This document shows, in pieces, positions 25,319 through 34,447 of a stretch of 64,000 bases of DNA. This DNA is from Methylobacterium sp. J-030 (GTDB lineage: Bacteria > Pseudomonadota > Alphaproteobacteria > Rhizobiales > Beijerinckiaceae), in assembly GCF_022829545.1 (NCBI RefSeq), contig NZ_JAKSYM010000402.1, forward strand, positions 1-64,000, written 5' to 3'. How positions within the stretch are numbered: position 1 is the first letter of the stretch; each line of letters opens with the position of its first letter. The notes beneath the pieces are model-generated. The model was given only the letters and a program-made list of their open reading frames with translations. It was not told where the DNA came from and did no database searches. Position numbers and translations under genes: made by a program.

Positions 25319-27124
25319 TTAGTTCGGCAGGGCGAAGACGGTGAGCTGACCGCCGAGGTTGGTGTACTGCGACAGAGCCGCGTAGCCACCCACCGCGCCG
25401 AGGCCGGCATTCGGGTCGGTCAGGCCGGCCGCGAGGCCGATACCCGCCCAGCCGCCGACGCCCGAGAGGACGCCCACGTACTGCTTGCCCTTGTGCTGGT
25501 AGGTCATCACGTTGCCGATGATGCCCGACGGGGTCTTGAACTTGAACAGCTCCTTGCCGGTCTTGTCGTCGACCGCCTTCAGGTAGCCCTCAAGCGTTCC
25601 GTAGAACACCACGTCGCCGGCGGTGGCCAGAGCACCGGACCACACCGAGAACTGCTCGGCGTCGGACCACTTGATCTTGCCGTTGACGCCATCCCACGCG
25701 ATGAAGTTGCCCATGCCGCCGTGCGAGTTCGGGGCCGGGTACATCGAGAGGGTCGCACCGACGTAGGGCTGGCCCGGGGTGTAGGTCACCCGGAACGGCT
25801 CGTAGTCCATGCAGACGTGGTTGGTGGGCACGTAGAACAGGTTGGTCTTCGGCGAGAAGGCCGCGGGCTGCTGATCCTTCGACCCGAGGGCCGCCGGGCA
25901 GATGCCCTTGGAGTTGGTGTCCTCACCGTTCTGCTCGGTCGAGTACTTCGACACGACCAGCGGCCGGCCGTAGGTCTTCGAGCCCTTGTCCATATCGACC
26001 TTGGTCGCCCAGTTGACGGCCGGATCGTACTTCTCGGCGACCAGGAGGGCACCGTTCTCGCGGTTCAGCGTGTAGCCGAAGCCGTTGCGGTCGAAGTGGG
26101 TCAGGAGCGGCTGCTCCTTGCCGTCGATCTTCTGATCCGTGAGGATCATCTCGTTGATGCCGTCGTAGTCCCACTCGTCGTGGGGGGTCATCTGGTAGAC
26201 CCACTTGGCGACGCCGGTATCCGGGTTACGCGCCCAGATGGTCATCGACCAGCGGTTGTCGCCCGGACGCTGCTTGGGGTTCCAGGTCGAGGGGTTGCCC
26301 GAGCCGTAGTACATCAGGTCGAGCTTGGGATCGTAGGAGAACCAGCCCCAGGTGCAGCCGCCGCCGGTCTTCCACTGATCGCCTTCCCAGGTCTTCAGCG
26401 AGGAGTCCTTGCCCACCGGCTTGCCGAGGTAGGTGGTCTTCTCCGGGTCGATCAGCATCTGATCGTCCGGACCCTCGGAGTAGCCGCGCCACACCTTCTT
26501 GCCGGTCTTCAGGTCGTAGGCGGTGACGTGGCACTGCACGCCGAACTCGCCGCCCGAGATGCCGACGATGAGCTTGTCCTTCACCGGCATGACCGTGGCG
26601 GTGTTGGTCTCGCCCTTCTTGGGATCGCCGTTCACGACCGACCAGTTGACCTTGCCGGTCTTGGCGTCGAGCGACACGACGGTGGTGTCGGCCTGGTGCA
26701 GGAAGATGGCGCCGTCGGCGTAGGCCAGACCACGGTTGACCGTGTCGCAGCACATGACCGGGATCACGGACGGATCCTGCTTCGGCTCGTACTTCCAGAC
26801 GATCTTCGCCTCGTGGTCGAGGTCGAGGGCGTACACGATGTTCGGGAACGGCGTGTGCACGTACATCATGTTGCCGACGACGAGCGGGGAGCCCTCGTGG
26901 CCACGCAGGACGCCGGTCGAGAAGGTCCAGGCCACCTGGAGGTTCTTCACGTTCGACGCGTTGATCTGATCGAGCTTCGAATACCGGGTATTCGCGTAGT
27001 CAACCGTCTGAAGCACTTGCTCCGCCGGGTTGGCGATGCCCTTCAAGACGCTTTCGTTGGCCAGCGCCGGCGCGGCAACCGCCGCAACGCCCGCGCCGAG
27101 CGCGAGGAGATGCACAGCTCTCAT
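25319..27124 (-). CDS. xoxF: Lanthanide-dependent PQQ methanol dehydrogenase XoxF
   Basis: XoxF (601 residues) oxidises methanol in the periplasm using PQQ and a lanthanide. A signal peptide (MRAVHLLALGAGVAAVAAPALA) precedes the eight-bladed propeller. Diagnostic residues: the vicinal disulfide VMCCDTV (Cys 125-126), metal ligands Glu 193 (SGGEFG) and Asn 277 (GSGNPSTW), and MTPHDEWDYDGIN with Asp 319 and Asp 321. The second Asp, Ala in MxaF, marks lanthanide dependence. The start at 27124 has GGAGG six bases upstream; the frame opens five codons earlier. Transcription is separate from xoxG at least in part, given the hairpin between them. Confidence 0.97.
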   Translation of the reverse strand: MRAVHLLALGAGVAAVAAPALANESVLKGIANPAEQVLQTVDYANTRYSKLDQINASNVKNLQVAWTFSTGVLRGHEGSPLVVGNMMYVHTPFPNIVYALDLDHEAKIVWKYEPKQDPSVIPVMCCDTVNRGLAYADGAIFLHQADTTVVSLDAKTGKVNWSVVNGDPKKGETNTATVMPVKDKLIVGISGGEFGVQCHVTAYDLKTGKKVWRGYSEGPDDQMLIDPEKTTYLGKPVGKDSSLKTWEGDQWKTGGGCTWGWFSYDPKLDLMYYGSGNPSTWNPKQRPGDNRWSMTIWARNPDTGVAKWVYQMTPHDEWDYDGINEMILTDQKIDGKEQPLLTHFDRNGFGYTLNRENGALLVAEKYDPAVNWATKVDMDKGSKTYGRPLVVSKYSTEQNGEDTNSKGICPAALGSKDQQPAAFSPKTNLFYVPTNHVCMDYEPFRVTYTPGQPYVGATLSMYPAPNSHGGMGNFIAWDGVNGKIKWSDAEQFSVWSGALATAGDVVFYGTLEGYLKAVDDKTGKELFKFKTPSGIIGNVMTYQHKGKQYVGVLSGVGGWAGIGLAAGLTDPNAGLGAVGGYAALSQYTNLGGQLTVFALPN

Positions 27125-27347
27125 GGGTTCCTCCGACAAGTCTTTGAGAATACGTACGGCACACTGAGAGAACGGTGTCGCGCGGACTCCGACCTGACTG
27201 TTTGCGACAGGGATGGACGCCTCGGTAGCGGGCTTCTTCGACTTACAGGGGACTCTCAGATCCCCTGGCCAGGAACCGCCATCCCTGAGGCGGCTCCCTC
27301 GAAACCGAGGCTTGCCCGGACCTTAAGAGATTTTTGAGCGCCGTCAA
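27125..27347 (-). promoter_or_regulatory. xoxF promoter and long structured leader
   Basis: On the minus strand a possible -35 TTGACG (27342-27347) and -10 TAAGGT (27320-27325) are 16 bases apart. About 190 bases separate this from the xoxF start. Within the leader, two hairpins can form: 27247-27266 (7-bp stem with one G-U pair) and about 27273-27296 (GCGGTTC / GAACCGC-like arms). The GGAGG ribosome site lies immediately before the gene. The promoter is a visual match only. Confidence 0.45.
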
Positions 27348-27827
27348 CTCGCTGTTTCACGGTTGTCGACACCCGGTGAAAGCCGCTTTTTAAGTTACAA
27401 ACGGCGGGTCGGCGTTATCGTCGCATGGAAAGAAATGCTGCGCTGCACAACGGCTTGAAGGTTCTTTGCGGTCCGTCTCACGGCAACGTGAGGACGTAGC
27501 ATGCAGATCTTGCAATCAACGAAGCGTTGCTGGACGCTCTCATGCAGCGCTTGCGCCGACAGGGGCGGTATAGCCTGACGTCGATGCGGCATCGCGGGAG
27601 CGGTCGATTGCAATGCGTCATAGGCAGTCGGCAGCAGAGACGGTCGCGCGAGCCCACCTAGACTTGTGCGCTTAGTCGCCGCAGGCGCTCGCTGCCGAGA
27701 TCCTTTTGCGTGTCCGCTTCATGGGCGCGACTATTTGCCGAATCGTCCCGGCTTCGAGGGGCCACCGGCGTTCGGCTGCGCGCCGAGGTTCCAAACGCGG
27801 CGGTCCGGATCGATCCGACCACAGCTC
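27348..27827. other. Spacer upstream of xoxF without a recognisable gene
   Basis: About 480 bases. Short open frames occur on both strands, but none has a credible ribosome site, domain or natural composition. Part of it (27380-27430) is A/T-richer than its surroundings and may hold regulatory sites for xoxF. Confidence 0.4.
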
Positions 27828-28115
27828 TCAGAGGGCGCCCACCGGGCCGGTGCACTCGAACTCCGCTGCGTCGCCCACCAAGTCAGTGATCGAGATGCTC
27901 AGCCGTCGACCATTGGCGAGGCGCAATTGCGCGTCCGGCTCAAGCCAGATCGGACGCAGATTGGCGTGGCTGCCGTACAGCATGCCGTACGCGGACACCC
28001 CGCCTTCCCGTCGCTCAACGACGACGCGGTAGCGAACCCGAACCGAACTGCATCCTTCCGCCGAAACGAGACCGCGGCCGGTCAGCGTCTTCAGGACTTC
28101 GTTCGGCTCGAACAT
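27828..28115 (-). CDS. Small hypothetical protein
   Basis: A 95-residue protein, MFEPNEVLKTLTGRGLV..., with a regular alternating pattern suggesting a beta-rich small domain: RVRYRVVVERREGG, GMLYGSHANLRPIWLEP, LRLANGRRLSISITDLVGDAAEFECTG. The composition looks like a genuine protein, unlike the reverse frames. I recognise no domain. The ATG at 28115 is my choice; the frame extends to 28169 with a less natural N-terminus, and neither has a strong ribosome site. It is a single gene between xoxF and rnd. Confidence 0.55.
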   Translation of the reverse strand: MFEPNEVLKTLTGRGLVSAEGCSSVRVRYRVVVERREGGVSAYGMLYGSHANLRPIWLEPDAQLRLANGRRLSISITDLVGDAAEFECTGPVGAL

Positions 28116-28229
28116 ACGCGTGACGCACGGGCGGGAATGAACGGCAATCTGATTGCCACTTAATCCCACCCAGCGGCTAAGTCACGCTTCGATGCCCGGC
28201 GCGGGTTACACGCAATCGTCCGCGATCGT

Positions 28230-29417
28230 TCAATCCTCGGTTCCGCAACCGGCGATCTGCGCTGGCGCGTCGAGATCTCGCACGACGATGCGGCCGTGCT
28301 CGACGGACAGGGCCAGCCGGCCCTGTTTCAGCGCCAGCGCCTTGTCGCCGAACAGCATCCGCCGCCAGCCTTCGAGGGCCGGCACCTCGGCCGCGTCGTC
28401 GTCGGCGATCGCTTCGAGATCATCGACGGTCGCGATGATCTTCGGGGCGACGCCCTCGGCCTCGCACACGGCCTTCAGCAGCACCTTCAGAAGTTCGACG
28501 ATCGCCCCGTTGCCGCCGCTGCGGCGGAGCCGTTCCGGCATCCGGATCTCGGCCATATCGCGCGACAGGCCGCGCTCCACGGCCGCGAGAATGTCGCCGC
28601 CGGTGCGGGAACGCTCGAAGCCAGCCGGGATCGTGCGCAGGCGACCCAGGGCCTCGACGCTCCGGGGCGCGGCCGAGGCGATGTCGATCACCGCCTCGTC
28701 CTTCAGCACGCGCCCGCGCGGGACGTTGCGCGCCTGCGCCTCGCCCTCGCGCCACGCCGCGACTTCCATCAGTACGGCGATCTCCTTCGGCTTCCGCATC
28801 CGGCCCGAGAGGCGCCGCCACGCCTGGGACGGATCGGCCCGGTAGGTCTCCGGCGAGGTCAGCACCGCCATCTCCTCGTCGAGCCACGCGCCGCGGTCCG
28901 TGCGCAGGAGCTCGGCGACGAGGACTTCGTAGACCTTCACGAGATGCGTGACGTCCGACACGGCGTAGGTGAGCTGCGCGTCCGAAAGGGGCCGCCGCGA
29001 CCAGTCGGTGAACCGGGACGACTTGTCGATCTTGGCCTTGGCGACGTCGTTGACGAGCTGCTCGTACGAGACGGAATCGCCGTAGCCGCACACCATGGCG
29101 GCGACCTGCGTGTCGAAGAACGGGTGCGGCAGGATCCCGCCCAGCATCCAGACGATCTCGAGATCCTGGCGGGCGGAATGGAAGACCTTCACGGTCCGCG
29201 TATCCGCCATCAGGTCGATGAACGGCTTCAGGTCGATCCCGGGGGCCAGGGGATCGACCAGCACGGCGGTCCCGTCCGGAGCCGCCATCTGGATCAGGCA
29301 GAGCTTGGGGTAATAGGTTGTCTCGCGCATGAACTCCGTGTCGACGGTCACGAAGGGTTGCGCGGCCAGACGCGTACAGATGTCCCGCAGCGTGTCGGTC
29401 GAAGAAATCAGATCCAT
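28230..29417 (-). CDS. rnd: Ribonuclease D
   Basis: RNase D (395 residues) is a 3'-5' exoribonuclease that trims tRNA precursors. The DEDD exonuclease domain is seen in FVTVDTEFMRETTYYPKLCLIQMA, KVFHSARQDLEIVWML and LTYAVSDVTHLVKVYEVL; an HRDC domain follows (RMRKPKEIAVLMEVAAWREGEAQARNVPRGRVLKDEAVIDIA). I use the ATG at 29417 (MDLISSTDTLRD); the 58 residues that could precede it in frame are low-complexity. In many alphaproteobacteria rnd stands next to aspS, as it does here in divergent order. Confidence 0.95.
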   Translation of the reverse strand: MDLISSTDTLRDICTRLAAQPFVTVDTEFMRETTYYPKLCLIQMAAPDGTAVLVDPLAPGIDLKPFIDLMADTRTVKVFHSARQDLEIVWMLGGILPHPFFDTQVAAMVCGYGDSVSYEQLVNDVAKAKIDKSSRFTDWSRRPLSDAQLTYAVSDVTHLVKVYEVLVAELLRTDRGAWLDEEMAVLTSPETYRADPSQAWRRLSGRMRKPKEIAVLMEVAAWREGEAQARNVPRGRVLKDEAVIDIASAAPRSVEALGRLRTIPAGFERSRTGGDILAAVERGLSRDMAEIRMPERLRRSGGNGAIVELLKVLLKAVCEAEGVAPKIIATVDDLEAIADDDAAEVPALEGWRRMLFGDKALALKQGRLALSVEHGRIVVRDLDAPAQIAGCGTED

Positions 29418-29493
29418 GGACCGGCTATACGCAACCGGCGCGGCGCTGGGGAGGGAAACCCGCGTCGCGCCCCGGTTTTTCCCGCTTTCCCCG

Positions 29494-29910
29494 TCATGTG
29501 AAGGCCTCGATCGGCCGCGCGCCGGCCCTTCGCCGCGTCTGGGCCTGCCGCTTGATCCTGAGGATCCCGGCCCGGCGCTGCGCTTCGGCACGGCTTAGCA
29601 GCCGATCGAGGATGCCGGTCTCGATACGCTCACCGGTGGCCCCGTCGACCAGACGCCGGATCCGGTCGACGCGGAAGCCGCGATAGCCGCCCCGCCTCGC
29701 GTCGATGCCGCCGAGCAGCGTTCGGCCCGGCCCGAGCTTGAGTTCGCGCGCGTCGAGGGACCGGTTGCTCCAGGCGCCGGCCGCATCCTCGTAGACGAGG
29801 TCGAAATGACCGTCGAGCGGCAGGGTCCGCCACGCATTCGCCGGCGCATCACGGGGCACCGCCCGCTCGGCCGCCGATCGGAAAAAAGCGTTGTCGTTCA
29901 TGGACATCAT
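29494..29910 (-). CDS. Hypothetical protein with WYL-like fold segment
   Basis: A protein of about 138 residues. The middle part LDARELKLGPGRTLLGGIDARRGGYRGFRVDRIRRLVDGATGER resembles the ligand-binding core of WYL domains (the YRxFRxDRI segment), without a helix-turn-helix. The tail is rich in Arg/Ala. The start is uncertain: ATG at 29910, 29907 or 29901 are in frame and give almost the same product. It lies between rnd and the divergent aspS. Confidence 0.65.
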   Translation of the reverse strand: MMSMNDNAFFRSAAERAVPRDAPANAWRTLPLDGHFDLVYEDAAGAWSNRSLDARELKLGPGRTLLGGIDARRGGYRGFRVDRIRRLVDGATGERIETGILDRLLSRAEAQRRAGILRIKRQAQTRRRAGARPIEAFT

Positions 29911-30045
29911 ATGGGCATCACCGGGTTCATCCGGTAGTCCGGCAGCCACCGCGAAGACCGTTTCCGGCGGGGCGCGGCGCGAACCCTGCTTGACTTGGGG
30001 GGCCTCGCGTGAATGGTGCCGGCCTTCCCTTAGAAGAAGCCCGTC

Positions 30046-31890
30046 ATGCACCGTTACCGTTCCCACACCTGCGGGGCGCTCCGCCCGTCCGATGTCGGGC
30101 AGTCCGTCCGCCTGTCAGGCTGGTGTCACCGCATCCGCGACCATGGCGGCGTGCTGTTCGTGGATCTACGGGACCATTACGGGCTCACGCAATGCGTGGT
30201 CGATTCCGACTCCCCGGCCTTCAAGGCCGCCGAGGGCGTGCGCTCGGAATGGGTCGTGCGGATCGACGGTCGTGTGCGTACCCGCCCGGCAGGCACCGAG
30301 AACCCCGAGCTCCCGACCGGCGCGGTCGAGGTCTACATCGATGACCTGGAGGTGCTGGGGCCGGCGGGCGAGCTGCCGCTGCCGGTCTTCGGCGATCTGG
30401 AATATCCGGAGGAAACGCGGCTGCGCTACCGCTTCCTCGACCTGCGCCGGGAGAAGCTGCACGCCAACATCATGAAGCGCGGCGCGATCATCGACTCGCT
30501 CCGCCGCCGGATGCGCGAGGGCGGCTTTTTTGAATTTCAGACGCCCATTCTCACCGCGTCGAGCCCGGAGGGTGCCCGCGACTACCTCGTGCCGTCGCGC
30601 GTCCATCCCGGCAAATTCTACGCGCTGCCGCAGGCGCCGCAGCAGTTCAAGCAGCTGACGATGATCGCGGGCTTCGACCGCTACTTTCAGATCGCGCCCT
30701 GCTTCCGCGACGAGGATGCCCGGGCCGACCGCTCGCCGGGCGAGTTCTACCAGCTCGACATCGAGATGAGTTTCGTCACCCAGGAGGACGTGTTCCAGGC
30801 GGTGGAGCCGGTGCTGCGCGGCGTGTTCGAGGAATTCGCCGAGGGCCGGCGCGTCACGAAGGAATTCCCGCGGATCACGTATGCCGACTCGATGCTGAAA
30901 TACGGCGTCGACAAGCCGGACCTGCGCAATCCGCTGATCATCGCCGACGTGACCGACCTGTTCGCCCGCGAGGACGTGGCGTTCAAGGCGTTCAAGGGTG
31001 TGATCGCCGGGGGCGGCGTGGTGCGGGCGATCCCGGCGACCGGGGCGGCGGCGCAATCGCGCTCGTTCTTCGACAAGCTCAACGACTGGGCCCGCTCCGA
31101 GGGCGCGCCGGGGCTCGGCTACGTCGTGTTCGAGGAGGAGAACGGGCAGCTCACCGGCAAGGGGCCGATCGCCAAGTTCATCCCGGCCGAGGTGCAGGCG
31201 CTGATCGCCGCGCGGGCCGGGGCGAAGGCGGGCGACGCGGTGTTCTTCTCCGCCGGCGTCGAGGGCAAGGCGGCCGGGCTCGCCGGCAAGGCGCGCATCC
31301 GCATCGGCGACGAGCTGGGCCTGTGCGACAAGGACCAGTACGCCTTCTGCTGGATCACAGACTTCCCGATGTACGAGTGGAGCGAGGAGGAGAAGCGGAT
31401 CGATTTTTCGCACAATCCGTTCTCGATGCCCAACATCGACCGCGAGGACTTTTTGGGACTCGACCTCGACGCTCTGTCTGCCGAGGACGAGAACGGCCCG
31501 AACACCAAGCGGATTCTGGACATCAAGGCGTTCCAGTACGACATCGTCTGCAACGGCGTGGAGCTGTCCTCCGGGGCGATCCGCAACCACCGTCCGGACG
31601 TGATGGAGAAGGCCTTCGCCATCGCGGGCTACGGCCACGAGGTGCTGGAGCAGAAGTTCGGCGGCATGCTCAACGCGCTGCGCATGGGCGCCCCGCCGCA
31701 CGGCGGCATCGCGCCGGGGGTGGATCGCATCGTCATGCTCCTGTGCAACGAGCCGAACATCCGCGAGGTGGTGCTGTTCCCCATGAACCAGCGCGCCGAG
31801 GACCTGATGATGGGCGCGCCCTCCGAGGCGACGCCCAAGCAGCTGCGCGAGCTGCACATCCGGCTCAACCTGCCCGAGAAGAAGGCTTAA
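30046..31890 (+). CDS. aspS: Aspartyl-tRNA synthetase
   Basis: AspRS (614 residues, bacterial type) charges tRNA-Asp. It has an N-terminal OB-fold anticodon-binding domain (VRLSGWCHRIRDHGGVLFVDLRDHYG), the class II motif 2 FRDEDARADRSPGEFYQLDIEMSF, a large bacterial insertion domain, and motif 3 GGIAPGVDRIVMLL. In alphaproteobacteria with GatCAB the enzyme can be non-discriminating and also mischarge tRNA-Asn, which GatCAB (53.5-57.4 kb) then corrects; whether that holds here cannot be read from the sequence. The start is preceded by AGAAG. Confidence 0.97.
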   Translation: MHRYRSHTCGALRPSDVGQSVRLSGWCHRIRDHGGVLFVDLRDHYGLTQCVVDSDSPAFKAAEGVRSEWVVRIDGRVRTRPAGTENPELPTGAVEVYIDDLEVLGPAGELPLPVFGDLEYPEETRLRYRFLDLRREKLHANIMKRGAIIDSLRRRMREGGFFEFQTPILTASSPEGARDYLVPSRVHPGKFYALPQAPQQFKQLTMIAGFDRYFQIAPCFRDEDARADRSPGEFYQLDIEMSFVTQEDVFQAVEPVLRGVFEEFAEGRRVTKEFPRITYADSMLKYGVDKPDLRNPLIIADVTDLFAREDVAFKAFKGVIAGGGVVRAIPATGAAAQSRSFFDKLNDWARSEGAPGLGYVVFEEENGQLTGKGPIAKFIPAEVQALIAARAGAKAGDAVFFSAGVEGKAAGLAGKARIRIGDELGLCDKDQYAFCWITDFPMYEWSEEEKRIDFSHNPFSMPNIDREDFLGLDLDALSAEDENGPNTKRILDIKAFQYDIVCNGVELSSGAIRNHRPDVMEKAFAIAGYGHEVLEQKFGGMLNALRMGAPPHGGIAPGVDRIVMLLCNEPNIREVVLFPMNQRAEDLMMGAPSEATPKQLRELHIRLNLPEKKA

Positions 31891-31903
31891 AGCCCGCCGC
31901 CCG

Positions 31904-32776
31904 GTGCCGCGCCTCGTCGCGATCGTCGTCGCGCACGACAGCGCCGCGGTGCTGCCCGCCTGCCTCGCGGCGCTCGCCGGGCAGCACGTGCCGGCGATCG
32001 TGGTCGACAACGCCAGCCGGGACGCCTCCGCGTCGATCGCGGAGGCGGCCGGCGCGCGCGTGATCCGCAACGCCCGCAACGAGGGCTATGGCCGCGCCAA
32101 CAACCGGGGCGTCCGCGCCGCGGACACGGCGGAGCACGTGCTCATCGTCAACCCGGATATCATTCTGCGTCCGGGGGCGGTGGACGCGTTGCTGGCGGCG
32201 GCCCGGGCGTGGCCGGATGCGGGGCTGCTCGCGCCGCGGCTCGTCGAGCCCGACGGACGCTTCTTCTTCCAGGCCCGCTCGATGCTCGCGCCCTATCTGA
32301 CCAATCCCGGCGGCCGCCTCGCGCCGCCGCAGGGCGATGCCTGCGCGCCGTTCCTCTCCGGGGCCTGCCTGATGATGCCGCGCCGCCTGTTCCTGGACCT
32401 CGGCGGCTTCGATGAGCGCATCTTCCTGTTCTACGAGGATGACGACCTGTGCCGGCGCGTCGCCGATGCGGGCCGCGCCCTCGTCCATGTCCACGGCGCG
32501 GAGGCGCTGCACGGCCGCGGCCGATCCTCGGCGCCGGAGCGGGGCCGCGTGTTCCGCACGCGCTGGCATCAGGCGTGGTCGCGGGCCTATGTCAGCCGCA
32601 AATACGGCCTGCCCGATCCGAGCCCCGCGACCCTGATGACCAACCTGCCGAAGGCGCTGCTCTCGGCCCTGGTCCTGCGCCGGGCCGGCGTCGAGCGCTA
32701 CGGCGGCTCGGCGGCCGGCGCCCTCGCCTTCCTGCGCGGTCGGGACGCCCTGGCCCGCGAGGGCTTGCCCGGATGA
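31904..32776 (+). CDS. Family 2 glycosyltransferase
   Basis: A 290-residue GT-A fold glycosyltransferase. The nucleotide-binding start LVAIVVAHDSAAVLPACLAAL, ARNEGYGRANNRGV, LIVNPDII (the D-x-D region equivalent) and GGFDERIFLFYEDDDLCRRVADAG are typical of rhamnosyl/sugar transferases of family 2. It starts at a GTG 13 bases after aspS and overlaps the acyltransferase gene (ATGA), so the pair probably modifies a surface polysaccharide or lipid. The sugar and acceptor are unknown. Confidence 0.9.
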   Translation: MPRLVAIVVAHDSAAVLPACLAALAGQHVPAIVVDNASRDASASIAEAAGARVIRNARNEGYGRANNRGVRAADTAEHVLIVNPDIILRPGAVDALLAAARAWPDAGLLAPRLVEPDGRFFFQARSMLAPYLTNPGGRLAPPQGDACAPFLSGACLMMPRRLFLDLGGFDERIFLFYEDDDLCRRVADAGRALVHVHGAEALHGRGRSSAPERGRVFRTRWHQAWSRAYVSRKYGLPDPSPATLMTNLPKALLSALVLRRAGVERYGGSAAGALAFLRGRDALAREGLPG

Positions 32777-33849
32777 GCGCCCCGACCATCGCGGAAGCCC
32801 TCGGTGCCGGCCGCAACGGCTTCACAGGCCTGCGGCTGGCCCTGGCGCTCGCCGTGGTGGTGTCCCACGCCTTCAGCGTCGCCACCGGCGCCGCAGGGGA
32901 CGAGCCCCTCGCCCGGCTGACCGGCTACACCCTTGGCGAGCACGCGGTGAACGGCTTCTTCGCCGTGTCGGGCTTCCTCGTGACCATGAGCTGCGACCGG
33001 CGCGGGATCCGCGACTACGCGCTGGCCCGGGCGTTGCGGATCCTGCCCGGGCTGGTGGCTGCGACCCTCGTCGTGTCGCTGGGCCTCGGCGCGGTTCTGA
33101 CCCGGCTTCCGGTCGCCGAGTATTGGCGCGATCCGGGCCTGTGGTCGTTCATCCGCGGGACGTTGACGACCTTCAAGAGCAACGCCGCCCTCCCCGGGGT
33201 GTTCGCGCACAACCCGTACCGGGCACCCCTCGGCACCGTCTGGACGCTGAAATACGAGGTGCTGTGTTATCTCGGGGTTCTCGTCGCCGCCCTGTGCGGT
33301 CTGCTCCGGCGGCGGTGGACGGCCCTGGCGATCGTCGCCGGGCTCGCGCTGGCGCTCTCCATCATGAGCGGCCTGCGGGGTTCCGATCTGCCCAAGGGCA
33401 CCGAGACCGCCCTGCGCCTGCCCCTGATCTTCGCGGCGGGTGCGGGCCTCTATCTCTGGCGCGAGCGCCTGCGGACCTCTGGGGCCGCCCTCGCCTGCCT
33501 CGCCTTCGGGGCCTTCGTCCTGGCGCGGACGCCGGCCTATCCGGCCCTGCTGTTCCTCGCGGAGGCCTACGGCGTCGTCTGGCTCGCCCTCGGACCCTTG
33601 GCGCGGGGGCTGTTCGATCCGCCCGCGGACCTGTCCTACGGGGTCTATCTCTATGGCTGGCCGGTGCAGCAGACCCTGCACGCCCTGTGGCCGGAATTCT
33701 CCGGGGTCGCGCTGCTGGCCCCTGCCCTCGTGGTAACGCTGCCGGTGGCGGCCCTGTCCTGGTACGGGATCGAGCGGCCGGCTTTGGCGCTGAAGGCGCG
33801 GGCGCTCGGGCGACGGCGCATCGGCACGATCGAGCCGGCCGGGCCGTGA
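32773..33849 (+). CDS. Membrane acyltransferase (acyltransferase 3 family)
   Basis: A 358-residue integral membrane protein with about ten hydrophobic segments. The N-terminal RNGFTGLRLALALAVVVSHAFSVATG has the conserved R-x10-H pattern of acyltransferase 3 (OafA/NodX-type) enzymes, and GEHAVNGFFAVSGFLVTMSCDRR is the second conserved segment. These enzymes O-acetylate sugars of exported polysaccharides or lipids. It is coupled to the preceding glycosyltransferase by a 4-base overlap and to the next small gene by a GTGA overlap. Confidence 0.92.
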   Translation: MSAPTIAEALGAGRNGFTGLRLALALAVVVSHAFSVATGAAGDEPLARLTGYTLGEHAVNGFFAVSGFLVTMSCDRRGIRDYALARALRILPGLVAATLVVSLGLGAVLTRLPVAEYWRDPGLWSFIRGTLTTFKSNAALPGVFAHNPYRAPLGTVWTLKYEVLCYLGVLVAALCGLLRRRWTALAIVAGLALALSIMSGLRGSDLPKGTETALRLPLIFAAGAGLYLWRERLRTSGAALACLAFGAFVLARTPAYPALLFLAEAYGVVWLALGPLARGLFDPPADLSYGVYLYGWPVQQTLHALWPEFSGVALLAPALVVTLPVAALSWYGIERPALALKARALGRRRIGTIEPAGP

Positions 33850-34178
33850 ACGCTGACGGCCCGCTCCCGCCGCGTTCCGGGCTGGCCCTCGCCGCGCGGC
33901 TGCTGGAGGCGCACGGCTTCGCAGTGGTCGCGAGGAACGAGCGCGGCGACAGCCTCTACCTCAGGCCGGCCGATTGCCCGTGGCACCTGCGCCTGTCGAA
34001 CCACGCCCGCACCGCCAAGCAGCGCGCCCGGCGCTCGGATATCCTGACGAGCCTCGTCATCGACGGGCCGCGCTCCCCGGATCGGGTCGAGGCTCTGGTC
34101 GCCGATGCGGTTCGCAACTTCCAGGCCTCGCTCGCCCGGAAAGCCGATCAGGCGTCCGACACGGGCTCGCGCAGATAG
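33846..34178 (+). CDS. Small hypothetical protein coupled to the acyltransferase gene
   Basis: A 110-residue protein beginning at a GTG that overlaps the acyltransferase stop. It is basic, with GLALAARLLEAHGFAVVARNERGDSLYLRPADCPWHLRLSNHARTAKQRARRSDILTSLVIDGP as the likely folded part. I recognise no named domain. There is no signal peptide, so a cytoplasmic role is expected. Its 3' end overlaps the convergent DUF3297 gene by 31 bases. Confidence 0.7.
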   Translation: MNADGPLPPRSGLALAARLLEAHGFAVVARNERGDSLYLRPADCPWHLRLSNHARTAKQRARRSDILTSLVIDGPRSPDRVEALVADAVRNFQASLARKADQASDTGSRR

Positions 34179-34402
34179 GGCTCCACCGGGCCCTTCAGCT
34201 TCACCGTCATCGGGTTGCCGGCGCGGTCCAGGGTCTTGCCAGCGGAGAGGCGCACCCAGCCCTCGCTGACGCAATACTCCTCGACGTTGGTCTTCTCGAC
34301 ACCCTTGAAGCGGATGCCGACGCCGCGCTCCAGCAGGGCCGCGTCGTAATACGGGCTGTCCGGGTTGACCGAGAGGCGGTCGGGCAGCGCAGGGTCGGAC
34401 AT
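34148..34402 (-). CDS. DUF3297 family protein
   Basis: An 84-residue protein, MSDPALPDRLSVNPDSPYYDAALLERGVGIRFKG..., that matches the small DUF3297 family (PDRLSxxPxSPyyd at the N-terminus, VEEYCVSEGWVRL, GKTLDRAGNPMTVKLKGPVEP). The function of the family is unknown. It is encoded against the neighbouring hypothetical gene, with a 31-base overlap of 3' ends. Confidence 0.88.
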   Translation of the reverse strand: MSDPALPDRLSVNPDSPYYDAALLERGVGIRFKGVEKTNVEEYCVSEGWVRLSAGKTLDRAGNPMTVKLKGPVEPYLREPVSDA

Positions 34403-34447
34403 GGTCGGGCTCCGGGTTCGGCGTGGGCGGCGAAGGTGGGCAGCGGA

